NCBI RefSeq assembly: GCF_000208865.1 | Contig: NC_018396.1 | Location: 3,653,101 to 3,717,100, forward strand | From: Neospora caninum Liverpool | Lineage: Eukaryota > Apicomplexa > Conoidasida > Eucoccidiorida > Sarcocystidae | Length of the DNA: 64,000 nt | Direction: 5' to 3' | Shown here: piece after piece, positions 48,722 through 59,480 of the stretch | How positions within the stretch are numbered: position 1 is the stretch's first letter | How the letters are laid out: every line of letters starts with the position of its first letter | Position numbers and translations under genes: made by a program | Notes under the pieces: model-generated | Seen by the model: the letters and a program-made list of their open reading frames with translations, nothing else | The model's database searches: none | What the model was told of the DNA's origin: nothing

Positions 48722-50815
48722 TGACAGACCGAGAAAAACTAGAGACTAAACCCTAAAACGAGCACTGTTCATTTTCGTTTCGCCTCGGGCAACTGCAAGT
48801 GCCCCCTTGTTTGGTCCACACATACAGCACCTTGACCACCAGCGCGAGACTCTCCTGCCACACATCTGTCAGCCGTGCCGCCCTTCTCGCCCCACCTTGG
48901 AAACGATCGGACCGATTGAGCATAGTTCTTCCACTAGGTACACCACCTACACACCGCCATGTCAACCCACTGCCCACATCGCCCCATTATTTGATCATTG
49001 AGTGAAGTTGGTCAACGGAGCCATCGCCCGAAACGTTACGTCCTAGTACACATCATACGCGGAGTAGGTAGAAGTGAACTTCCAAGCCTCTGTGCGTCCC
49101 ACAACAGCTGAAAACAAATGTGTGAAGACACTTGTCCATATCCCAACACCCAGAACAGGAAATGACATGCACGACAGAAAGACCAGCTGCGGGTACATGG
49201 ACGCTCCAACTGTGGCGTCCCTGTGCCAACCCCTGTCCCTCGAAGGGAGTACAAACGATTATCGTGAGCATGGGCTCCCCACCCCAGCAGGACAAGAACT
49301 GGTGTCTTTGCCCCTGCCATTCCGCCCGTCAACCCCAGAGGTGCCTATCTCATCGCGACGATAACCCGCACCACGTTCGAGATGTGAAATAAAGGATCCC
49401 GGAGCGAGTCTCTGCATTCCGTATCTACCACAATCTCCCTAAAAGAATTCTTGTTCCATGGTGCGGATTTCAAGTCATTGCATGCCCGCTCCACCCATGA
49501 CGCCAGTGCGGACCCTCAGGGACAACACACGAAAATCCCATTCCTACCAACCCAAAACCTACAGCACACCATCCATGGTCCACTTCGTGCGCCACGATGT
49601 TTGAAAAAAATCGCGGCGTTTGCACCATTTGTCCAGCAGGAGCAACAGGAAAACGAAAAGGCGCCTGGAGAACCACGGAGCAGTCGGATACCCCAAATTA
49701 ATTTGCGATGCCACGCTACTGCAAGACGCCGATAGTGTGCTTGGTCTGCCCCATCTGCTAAAGGTTAGGAGAAGACGCAAACGCAATGGTTTTCATTGTT
49801 TACATGCCATTCCTATGTCCGCATTTTCCTGGAAAAATCTCCACCCCACACAACAGTGCTTGCAGCTCGATCTAGATTGGGCATACAAATGGTCGCGGAA
49901 TGCGGCCAGGAAAATCCAAAATCATCGCTTACTTGCGAAGATCCAACCTCCGACGGACGAGAACCTTTGCAGGCAACAGATGAAACGAAGAAATATGTTG
50001 AAGCGGGATTAATTTTCACCCTGACCTTTTTCCACCGGATCATGGTCCGCCAGCCAAAACGCAAACGGCACGCCCAGACGTTCTGTCACAACTTGTTCAC
50101 CCCCACGAATGAGTGCTGCTGCGTGTATGCATGCAGCCACATTTGTTTAGGGCTCCGCGCTGGGAAACGTATCCGAGGAAAAGGCGATTCGGCTCCGATT
50201 GGAAAAGATGGCCGTCACAGCCGGCCAGGCACGAATTCACAACGGATTACGCACAAGCTGATAGTTTCCGTTTTTTTCCTGTAACAACTTGACCGGATAC
50301 CCGTAACTTGCCGTCTGATCGGATGGCGACGGACTTGTGGTGAGCGGAAATGCACTGTTCGTCATGCGGAGATAGAGCAGTCCTTCCACGAGCGCTGGAG
50401 CGAAGCCTGCCGGGAAAAGTCATCGTCGCACACAACTAACAGAACAACGGCCCGTGTAGTTTCCGCACTTGGCAACCGTTTGCATTGTTGTTATCCAACA
50501 CTTCCTGCAATTGCCGATGATCCATCGGTTAAGCAGATGCGCACGCGTACGGAAGACATGGATCCAACACGCATCTCCATTCCCGTGGATCCAACACGCA
50601 TCTCCATTCCCGTGGCTCGTACGTCCGGTGGACACGAGAAAAGCTTCGAAGAACGTAGCGACACCCACGGCTACGGTTGCCGGTCATGTTGCCACAGGCG
50701 TGGTTTAACAGACGAAGAAACGCAGTAGAGTACGTATGGAGCACTGCTGTGAATTCCTGTTGGGGTGAGAGAGTAGTGGCGCCGGGGCGCAGCTGTGGAC
50801 AGCGGGACAGATAGT
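48722..50815. other. intergenic region, no gene supported
   Basis: Plus-strand frames at 49132-49392, 49620-50012 and 49796-50284 and minus-strand ones at 49676-49470 are open for 70 to 160 codons but lack splice or similarity support. A 27-bp tandem duplication lies at 50559-50612. The eS19 promoter should occupy the left end. Confidence 0.4.
50559..50612. repeat. perfect 27-bp tandem duplication
   Basis: Two identical copies (50559-50585 and 50586-50612) of a 27-base unit starting TGGATCCAACACGCATCTCC. The length is a multiple of three. The plus frame through it is open (50480-50728) and would repeat DPTRISIPV twice, so it could be in coding DNA, but no gene model was reached. Confidence 0.95.
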
Positions 50816-50849
50816 TAAGTGAGGCACTTTCGCGCTACGGCTTGGCTAT

Positions 50850-51070
50850 TGTGCAGGATTCACAGCTCCACTCCGGGCCCCAGAGAGATGTGCGTCACTG
50901 TCAGGATAGACGCACTGCGGAACAGAAATGCCGACATTGAGACATGCAGAGAACTCGCCAGCATGGCAATCGACAAAAAGCTATGCGGCAATGACGCCTT
51001 CCGGGCAATCTGCAGCAATGGCTTGTATTTTGATGGAAACTACACGCGGAGAGCCTCTTCTGCCAAATAG
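50850..51070 (+). pseudogene. possible remnant or distant copy of the surface-family exon 2
   Basis: A plus-strand frame ending with TAG at 51070 encodes STPGPREMCVTVRIDALRN and MAIDKKLCGNDAFRAIC. In the two complete family genes the corresponding part of exon 2 reads SPGA-R/Q-L, then a helical stretch, then K/R-R-C, six or seven residues, C. Order and spacing agree loosely. It is preceded by an acceptor-like TTGTGCAG (about 50849-50856). No matching exon 1, 3 or 4 was found nearby. It may be a decayed or diverged paralog, or a coincidence. Confidence 0.28.
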
Positions 51071-51921
51071 ATTTTCATGGGAAACCTAAAAGTCGCATGT
51101 TTGATTGACATTTAGCCGCTGGTGACACAGGATCCAATTGAGATGTGGTTGCATAGACGCCTTCAAGGAAGTTTCGATTAAGAACTCAATACTGTTGTCT
51201 GTATCTCCATATCGAAAGAAGGACGTTTCATTGGTTGCTGCGACGGCATATTTACCGCCCGGTTCTTCAGCGTGATATAGTTGTAAACGCCACCGTTTCA
51301 ACATGAAGATCGACCTCTAGGTTTCTCCATGTGTGTGCAAATACACACGTTCATGTATTAGCTGCGACCGTGACTCACTATGGAAAGTCTTTTAGGCTTA
51401 GCCCGGTTTTTCAGCTGCAGTTCCCGTTCGGTGAGCTATGCTGGCGAGCAGATGTGCTGTTCATTTTCGCAACAAAAGGCAACGCAATCATCCACATTTC
51501 GCGAGGCGGTTACCAAAAAAAGGGGTTGATATCTGGCCCGTGTAATGAATGCTACTGTGACCTGTTCTGTACCGGGCATTTTTCTTCTCCCCGTGACAGG
51601 AGGGGCCGAGGTACGGCCGGCTACTGCTGTTGCAAAGTTATTCCTGATCGGTTTCATATATAAATATATATGGATATATATCTGGACTATGTATCGTGAC
51701 AATTCACGGAAGCTGAACTCTCGTCAGAAAAGGTTTCACAGTTCTCCCCCATTGCCACCGACTAGGATGCTTCCTTACAATTACGAGAGATGACCTTTTG
51801 GCCATCGTTAAATATGGTGGGGCTGCACCTCCTCGACTGTCAAAGATTAGAACTCAGGGCTTCGAGGGAGCCCCTTCCCCGTGGTACATCTTCTTGGTTG
51901 GTCAACAGCAAGGTGTGTCCG

Positions 51922-51963
51922 GTGTGTGAAAGATACTGCGTGGTATGTGAAAGTTACTGCGTG
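51922..51963. repeat. 21-bp tandem repeat, two copies plus a partial third
   Basis: Copies at 51922-51942 and 51943-51963 share GAAAG-T-TACTGCGTG with two differences; a shortened copy beginning GTATGTG follows at 51964. The plus frame through it gives a C-x-x-C periodicity (VCERYCVVCESYCVVC), but the frame is not part of a supported gene. Confidence 0.85.
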
Positions 51964-52240
51964 GTATGTGCATGGTATGTGACTGATTGCATCTGTAACT
52001 TGCGTCCGTTACCAGCTGACGGTTACAGTGCAACAAGCGCGCACCTGATGGACTGGCCGAGTTCTACATCATCGCTTACGCCTACACCGCAGATGGCTGC
52101 CAACGATATCTGACGATGGCAACTGGGAATGCACATAACTGCATAACAGTCCCAGAGCGGCTTAGAGTGTCTCCGATGCTTATTTGGCTGCGAACAGGCA
52201 ATAACGCTATCCACCATGGCCCGTTGCCTTCCCTCCACAG

Positions 52241-52437
52241 TTGGAAGCTCCGCAGACGAAAAACGCCATCGCGAAGCAGCAAAACGAGTAATAGGTAAAC
52301 GAGATGAACCCTTTGCGCACACATTAGGTGAACTGCTGCGGGCACGGGTGCAGCCAACTGCTTTCATGAAGACCGTCTGCCACCCCGTCTGGGATGGGAG
52401 ACATAGCAGCCCTAGATGCGAGCGAAGGACCACATAA
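52241..52437 (+). pseudogene. possible partial copy of the surface-family exon 2
   Basis: After a strong acceptor (CCTTCCCTCCACAG, ending 52240) a 2-base, phase-1 start opens a frame to TAA at 52437, the same entry phase as exon 2 in both complete family genes. It reads GSSADEKRHREAAKRV and AHTLGELLRARVQPTAFM. This resembles SSAADRDSEE and GRTLATLVHNGISPGARLM of the gene at 57.5 kb. The downstream C-x6-C helix and any exon-4-like sequence are missing. It is likely a truncated paralog, unless it has a different 3' structure not resolved here. Confidence 0.35.
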
Positions 52438-53536
52438 TCAGTCGTGTAGCGGAAATTAGGTGCAATCTGTACACCACCATGTCGTTTATCTAAAGTGCTT
52501 CCATATCCGGTTAATGAAGGCGACGCTAGTTGGAAATACTGTCAAACTCTACACTTGTGACAGCGTTGTCCGCCTTGCAGGGATACGAAGCGGTATCCCA
52601 CTCACAGATGCTGAACAAGCGAGCTATAGCTCTCTTCACAAAAATGTGCGCAATCTGCCATGGATTAGTCTATTCTAAGACCATTCATAGTTCGTTGTCC
52701 TACCGCCCAGATCCGAAAACAAAACAAGTTTCCCGTCTTACTTTGGCGAAGCATTTCGCTCAGCAGCTGGCCCGTTTTCAATCGCAGCGGCTGCGCGTGT
52801 CGGACTTGGACGCAAACCTTGTTTCGAGCTAATGTGCTGAGCGAAGAAATCACGCACAAACGGATGTTCTACTTATGCGGAAGAAGGCACCGCGACATGT
52901 GCACGAAGAATAAACGGAAAATAAGGGCGACTGTGAAGGAATCCTCGATTCCTGTTAACGAGGCGGTGCCTGTAGAATTGTGGGTTGGGAAATCTGCTGG
53001 GCGCCGAAGAGCGCAGTCCCGCATTGCACCCCGTTGGCTCCAGCCAGCCAGACCTGGAGGCCCTTGTTAGAAAAAGCTAAAGTGCATCAGTCTTCACTGT
53101 GTGACTTCCTGCAGACGTCTGTTTTCCCTCTCTGGCTACCAAAGGTTTTGGGGCCTGTGGTAACTTGTTGACAGAAAGGTGTAAATGAGAGGCTGAGCAG
53201 TTGAATCTTCATCAAGGTCTATGGTTTCACCAGCTTTGACTGCTGATTTTCGCGGAACTGTGGCTCCCGAAGTATTGCCGTTACGCGCCTTCGTAGTATC
53301 ACCGAATACAGTTTCAAGTTTCAATTTCATGTTTCAGTCTGCTGTAGAGGTATTTTGTGGGCTGCTGTTCAGCTACAGAGCAAGCAGAAAGCGGGTTCTG
53401 TGCACAGCGACAAATTGTTTTCTACTCGACGACGCTGTGCTTACGCATCCCTCTTTGAGTTGTCTCATGCCGTCGTTGTTATCGGACGCCAGGTATTCGC
53501 CCTTACGGAGAGCACACCCTTCCCGCTGCGTGCAGC
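52438..53536. other. region upstream of the first family gene
   Basis: A plus-strand frame at 52530-52832 (100 codons, begins ATG-like GTG/TTG only) and one at 53221-53595 (124 codons from an ATG) are open. The second overlaps the signal-peptide exon of the family gene in another frame. No exon structure or similarity supports either. The promoter of the gene starting at 53537 should lie here. Confidence 0.4.
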
Positions 53537-55736
53537 ATGGCTGCCTCCACTCCCGCTACCATCCAGTTCCTCGCCGTCGTTCTTCTTTGGCTTAACCCCA
53601 CCGGTAGGAGTCAGCGTGTGTGAAGACAAGGCAAAGATATGAGTCGATCCGAGGGATACCCGGGGAGGAATGACGTACGTCGCTAGACGGACGCTCCGTG
53701 TTGGGGAGTCGTCGAGCTTAAATCTCATCCAATGCACAGCAACTGATGGAGGCGTGCAGAGGGCAGTGTGCCGAGTCGTCATTGTATCATCCATTCAGCG
53801 CCAAGCCATGATCCAGTTTTAGTTCCTGTATCGCTTGATTCGACGAAAGAACTGGTCGTGAGCGAACCTTGGGTCTTGTGGCTTGTATAGTTTCAGGGTA
53901 AAATCTGATGCCAGATAGATACTTCCGGCAACTCGCGCCTCTCCGTGTGACCCACCTGTGATACAACACTCTGATGTGCAGTTATTGTGACACCGAATTC
54001 GCACCCCGTGTCCTGCTACCGTGTACCAGATGGCCAGCATGCTTCTGAAGAACGGAGTGGATAACTGAGGGACGGGGTGACACGGCGTTCGCACGCGCAG
54101 ATATTTAACAATGAACACTCTGTGTATGAACAAACCATGCTGTGCAGATGAAACAAGGGTCACACTCTCGGATCTGAGGGTTTCTGCCCTTGTGGATTTG
54201 CGGTGGGGCTCGTTAGAGCCTGATGTAACAGCCACACATGCGAGGGGTGGACCAGCGCTACCGAAGCGCCAGCCTCTCAGCAGGCGTCATGTCTGCGAGC
54301 TCGAAGGTCTCAGGCGATCAGGCGTTAGCCCTGGCGCCCAGTTGAAACTCGAGATCCTTCGCGAAAAAGACGACTTCGTTACCCGTGTCTCCCAAATGAG
54401 AAAGGAGGCGGCCAGGCGATGTGCTGCTGGAGAGGAGAATGAGTGCCAGTCACTAAATGGGCAAAGCTGGAACATGCCGGGCATTTCAAGACCAAATCGT
54501 AAGCGATGATGTCCCTGCCACACTTGATTTCGCGTGTAGCAGTTTGCGGAATCTACCCCCCCGTTCGGAGATAGGACTCATAGATAACAAAGCCACTCTC
54601 TTGCAAGAGCGACTAGGTTTTGTCGCTTTCGCTTTACCTACAATAAATCCGGCTTCGTTCATAACGATCTACTCCTCAGAGAAGGCGCCACATACATTAT
54701 CTCAACGCGTTTATTCAAGGGGCAGGAGGCTTTTCCACCGTACCCCTTGAGTTGCAAGGACTTGTCCCTGTTTACGATAACACAGGCTGTACCAAACTTG
54801 CAGCAGCGGCAACCTTGTCTGTGTCTGCACAGCGCAACCGGATATAGGCGCCTTTCACCTCTCGTCTGCTTGCTTTGAGACGGATGAGAGAGGCAGGTAT
54901 CAGCGCGGGGTCAAGGGCCCCAATCAGCCTGTCAACCGACTTTATGGTGGCCGATTATCTCGTCTGACGCCCAACAAACACGAAGAACTGACCTCACTTC
55001 ATCGTCTTTCTGACGCTACAAACCTTCTCTCTTTGTCTCCATGGGTGGCACGAGAGGGTGTAGCGGTCAGTGTTCAGCATAACAATGGAGTCCGCCAAAG
55101 CAAAAAAATCACACAAGATCGTGTACCGGCGTTTCCGGAGACGGTCATGAGCAACACGGTAAGAGAGCAGGTTGAGTGCCTCTCCTCTATGCTTAATTCT
55201 TTGGTATTTGCTTGAACCACATGCCCATAACAATTCTGTGGACGAATATTTCGAGCGAGTGTTTTCATGCTTCTGCTTTACTGGCGGGCATTGCGGACAG
55301 CGAACAGTAGCCATCACGCCGATGTTCGTATCATAAGATCGTTTGTTCGGTTGTGACGGGGTTTCAGGTTTTTGCGGAGACTGGCACCAAAAGTATTTTC
55401 AACAGTATCATCAACATGTTTGGCAATGGAATGGATATAAGCAATCCAGCCAACTTCGAGGGTGGAAATCAAGGTTCGTACTTCGACTTTATGTACCCAC
55501 TAAGCACAGATTACCCGTGGGCGTGTGTATGCGATGAAGGTCAGTACAAGCGGTGGGAAGCAAAAGAAATTCAAGCTGTTCCTTGCCGCAACCAAGTAGA
55601 CATGTCGGCCCAAGGAATCACGGCGGCCTGCAATCCACTGCTGCATAAAATGAATCACGCCGTGGGGTCATTCAAAAGGTGGCAATCAGCGATTTTAACT
55701 CTCATCCCTATCTTAGTCGGATTTTTGTTTGGCTGA
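53537..55736 (+). CDS. secreted, probably GPI-anchored surface-family protein A (4 exons)
   Basis: Exons: 53537-53603, 54148-54498, 55055-55158, 55368-55736, giving 296 residues. Exon 1 is a classic signal peptide (MAASTPATIQFLAVVLLWL) followed by a phase-1 intron. Exon 2 holds a variable, basic region and a helix ending ARRCAAGEENEC. Exon 3 is a short linker with a weak acceptor, the least certain part. Exon 4 enters in phase 0 with VFAETG and carries the family core: NPANFEGGNQGS, FDFMYPLSTDYPW, CVCDEG, VPCRNQVDMSAQG, CNPLLHK. It ends in a hydrophobic tail (AILTLIPILVGFLFG) like a GPI signal. The six family cysteines are conserved with the gene at 57.5 kb. No domain name is recalled; surface or parasitophorous location is inferred from the two hydrophobic ends. 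Confidence 0.8.
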
Positions 55737-57499
55737 GAAGGAGCTCCTTGCTTATCAACGTGTTTGATAATGTGCGAAGTTCGCCGTTTCATTTGACAAG
55801 CTAAACGTTGACTTCATAAAAACCGGTTGGGGGACACTCAAGCAATAAGTCTTACAAATAATGACTAATATCCATCCAGCTCTTCAGCATAGATGTATTG
55901 TAAAAATGGCACTATGTTCAGCACAATCAGTGGAAAGTATATTCGGGCGCCGGTTCAGTGTCGCACACCTTGTGCCGACTACGCCATACGGGCCTTGAAA
56001 GGGTGGAAACGAGTGACCGACAGCACTAATAAACTCTTTCGGGCCCAACCGTTTATCTACACTGGGCCACATTGACGTATGGCAGCTTGTGCATTTGAAC
56101 AGCAGATAAAAGTGCTGCGCAACGCTGTGAAATATGGCCACTCTGATGTCCCATATGCTCCCACTCGCGTCATGATGAGTATAATTCGGTTTGCATATCG
56201 ATAGTGTATGAACCCGTATGCAACTCAAAGATACTGCATCTTCACATGTAGACACAGTACGACGACAACCATGCCGAAATACAACGTGACGCCATCCTCC
56301 TGTAAATTTTTGATTCCTCGGGATTGCCTCTTCATGCCTTTATTCGCTGTGACACGTTTGCGAACTCAGAGAACTAATGAAGGTGCTATCGATGAGCTGA
56401 TAGATTGTGACGTTACACTTTCCTGTAGCGGGATGTGCCCCGCACAACAGTTTGCCAGTTTTGAAGGACGCAATCTAAGCGCCAGTATAGTTCCGCTGTT
56501 GAACAGTACCGTGCCTATCAAAACAACTTTCGGCAGCGCTGCAGAGTAGCCGCACCATAAATCGGACTTGATGCGTCCGCATGGAGGCAGGAGATGCTAC
56601 AAGATGTCTGCTGTGGACAGTTCACACAAAAAAGTGCCCCGCTCAAACGCACTAACCAATCCACCAGAGGGCCATGCGTCTCAAACCGAAACGCGCGGCT
56701 TTTTCCGAACTCGAATAGCTGCTGGACAGGGAAGCGCAGCGCTAGGAAACGCATTATTCACCTAAAGTTGGCTCTCAATTTCTGAAAAAAGGAGCTGAAG
56801 AGGCCGGCCGCGTCAGGCGAGGTCCCCCCTTGAAAAAGAAACAACCTGTCCAGGTCGACGCAGTTGGCGAGATCCCGCACTCAGGGGTTCTGTTCTCGAG
56901 GACGCGTGCAATTACCGGAGTCTGAAGCTTTGAAGCATACTCAATCCGTCAACGAGAGCTTTTCATTGTTTCACACGGAGCACATGTCTTCCTTTCCTGC
57001 CCGTCACGGTGCCCTCCGTGAACTTGGCAGTTTGTCACTGTTGAAAGGAGTGTACGCAGCCACCAGGTGCAGGAGGATACGGGTCCTTGTGAGAGAACGC
57101 TCCTCCGCAGGCTAATGAGACGCTCGACAGAGACGGATCCTGCGGCTCATCGATGAGCGTCTTGATCATCGATTTCAACCTGTTCTCCATGATGGTCACC
57201 GGGGGTACGCAATTTCACTTTCGAGGCAGCATATCACGCACGTAGCAGACGTACTTCTTTTGCGTCGTTGTCACTGAATGTTTCAGAGAAAACGGCGATA
57301 CTACCGTTTGGCAATCTGGCCCGTGGAGTTTTTTCTGTACTTTCTTTAAGTTGGGGCTATGTTGCCCTTGTACTCTCTCCTACAGCGTAGGGGTGAGCCG
57401 ATCCCCAGGATTCCGTTTTTTTCAGCTGATTTTTGTCGAGACGGTCCGTTAATAATGGGGCAAATGACACTGGGTCAAAATCAGAAGTAGTTTGACACA
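55737..57499. other. intergenic region between the two family genes
   Basis: A plus-strand frame at 56208-56549 contains several cysteines (DCDVTLSCSGMCPAQQ) but no family core or splice support. Minus 56255-55884 is likewise unsupported. No third complete copy of the family exon 4 was seen. The promoter of the gene starting at 57500 should lie at the right end. Confidence 0.4.
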
Positions 57500-59480
57500 A
57501 TGGCTTCTTGTAACGCTTTCTCTGCTGCTAAAGCGCGTGGGATCTTCATGCCAGATCACAAGCGGACTGAGGCTCACCTATCCACCTGTCACCCTTTTTT
57601 ATCATGTCGGCGTCGGGTGAGGCTCCTGGGCGTTTTGGTGATCATCGTCATAGCACAAGGTAAGTTTCTGCCTGTAACACGGCCATGCGCACCCTTTTTG
57701 TTGGAAAAACCCAGTAAGGGAAAGTGAGATATCGGCACCCAATTCTACTAATTGCGAGCACTAGCAGGCGTTGTAGCTGCAAGACATTTGGAAATGTACA
57801 CCGCGTCACACCTGAATTCCATAATGCACTGGAACTTGATGAACCCGTTGGCACACGAGGGGTCTCAAGTCACCACACGCTCCAAGTTAAGTAGTCTCCG
57901 GGAGAGATGCGGTAGATGAACTGCGACCCGCTATTCTGTCGCTATACCAAATGTGTGTCGTTTTCATTTTGCCTGTCTTTAACAGGTCTGTACACGACCG
58001 CCTTTTCGTCTGCAGCTGATAGAGACTCGGAGGAACACCATGGCAGGGTAGCGCAGCCTCAAATGCGGGCCAATCCTGCTTCTTCGGGTGATTCCCCAAG
58101 AGAACAATTGCCTTTGCCAGAAGGAAAGGGGAGAACGTTAGCGACTCTGGTACACAACGGCATATCGCCTGGTGCCAGATTGATGATTCAGGGTCTCCGC
58201 AACCTTTCAGAGGCTCAGCGGAAATTGGCTGCCTTTGTACATGACGCAGCGAAGAGGTGTCGCGAAGGGGAAGAGCAGATGTGCGAGACACCTGGAGAGC
58301 CAATCGGCAAACGTAGCGGTATTGACCTGCCAAGTGAGATCTGGGACAATCACCTTACGTGGGTTTTCTTTAGTGCCGCCACACGTACCAGATGCATGTG
58401 CCCTGCCACTGCCATTCGCAGGGCGTCTCATGTGATTTGTGAGGTTACTTGATTCGCGCATCGTCGCTCGGGAGCCGTTCACCCATGCTTCGGCTGTCTC
58501 GTAGTGCGGTTCTCTCCCTCATGCGTTCGACAAGGATTTCATCATTTACTGGCACTTGAAAGATTCGCTGTGTTGTATGTTGTCCTGATACTGTCAGAAT
58601 CCTCAATTGCCAGATAGAGTTGTGTGTTGACTGTGGAATGACTTGATACCTGTAGAGCTTCCAGTGATAAGACAGTTCGTTCTGGCGGATGATCGAAATG
58701 CGGGGCGGAGTTCGATTTCTTCGATGTCTGACTTCGTGCGGACACATGCGAGCACGGTAGTCGCGACTAGCATTCGAACGCCAAGGCGACAACGCTGGAA
58801 GCCGCCCGGCACCAGGACTAGCCACCCCCTGCAGCCCCGGTGGGGGACGAACCGACTCAAAGGTGCCACGGAGACTGACACACAGGAGGTAAGTCCGGCC
58901 GCATATATAGAGGATCATCATTCTGCTAGAAGGTGTTTCAGTTCGATAGATGAGTCCCCCTGTCCGACAGCTTCATTGACTACTATGGTCTTTCCGTTTC
59001 TGTCCAAAAGTATATACCTATGCAGACTTATCGGTCACCCATATGTTTCAGTTTATTTCTGCCCTTTCTACCGGCCTGTTCAATCTTGCCTCCTCTTTGT
59101 TGGCGCAGGTATTTATTGAACTGCGCGCTGGTGGTTTCTTCGACATGCTCAACAACATGTTCTTGGGAGGAGTTGGTAGTGCAGATCCTGCAAATTTTGA
59201 GGGAGGAAACCAGGGCTCGTTCTTCGATTTTATGTATCCGTTGCAAACTGACTATCCATGGGCATGTGTCTGCGACCCTAACCTCTATGAGAAGTGGGAG
59301 CAGAAGGAAACTCCTCATGTTCCGTGCAAAAATCAAGTCGACATGTCGGCACAAGGCGTCACAGCCTACTGCAATCCTTTACTGCACAAGATAAACAGCG
59401 CTTTTCGTCCAGGATACGGGGCTTTTGTTTTTTCCTTCATCGTCGTTTCTCTAAGCTTCGTGTTCTCACTGTTTATCTAG
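57500..59480 (+). CDS. secreted, probably GPI-anchored surface-family protein B (4 exons)
   Basis: Exons: 57500-57659, 57986-58333, 58665-58888, 59109-59480, giving 367 residues. The intron phases (1, 1, 0) match gene A. Exon 1 has a recessed hydrophobic segment (RLLGVLVIIVIA, residues about 41-52) preceded by basic residues. Exon 2 carries GISPGARLMIQGLRN and AAKRCREGEEQMC. Exon 3 is a long Arg/Thr-rich linker unlike that of gene A. Exon 4 has the family core: ADPANFEGGNQGS, FDFMYPLQTDYPW, CVCDPN, VPCKNQVDMSAQG, CNPLLHK. It ends in FVFSFIVVSLSFVFSLFI, a GPI-type tail. The start is ATG in context CACAATGGC. It is a tandem paralog of the gene at 53.5 kb. A transmembrane instead of a GPI tail cannot be excluded. 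Confidence 0.83.

Noticed and set aside
53537..59480. Assignment of the tandem family to SRS/SAG1-like surface antigens
   Set aside because: Cysteine number and spacing, and the core motifs such as GGNQGS and DYPWACVC, do not fit the SRS domain pattern as I know it.
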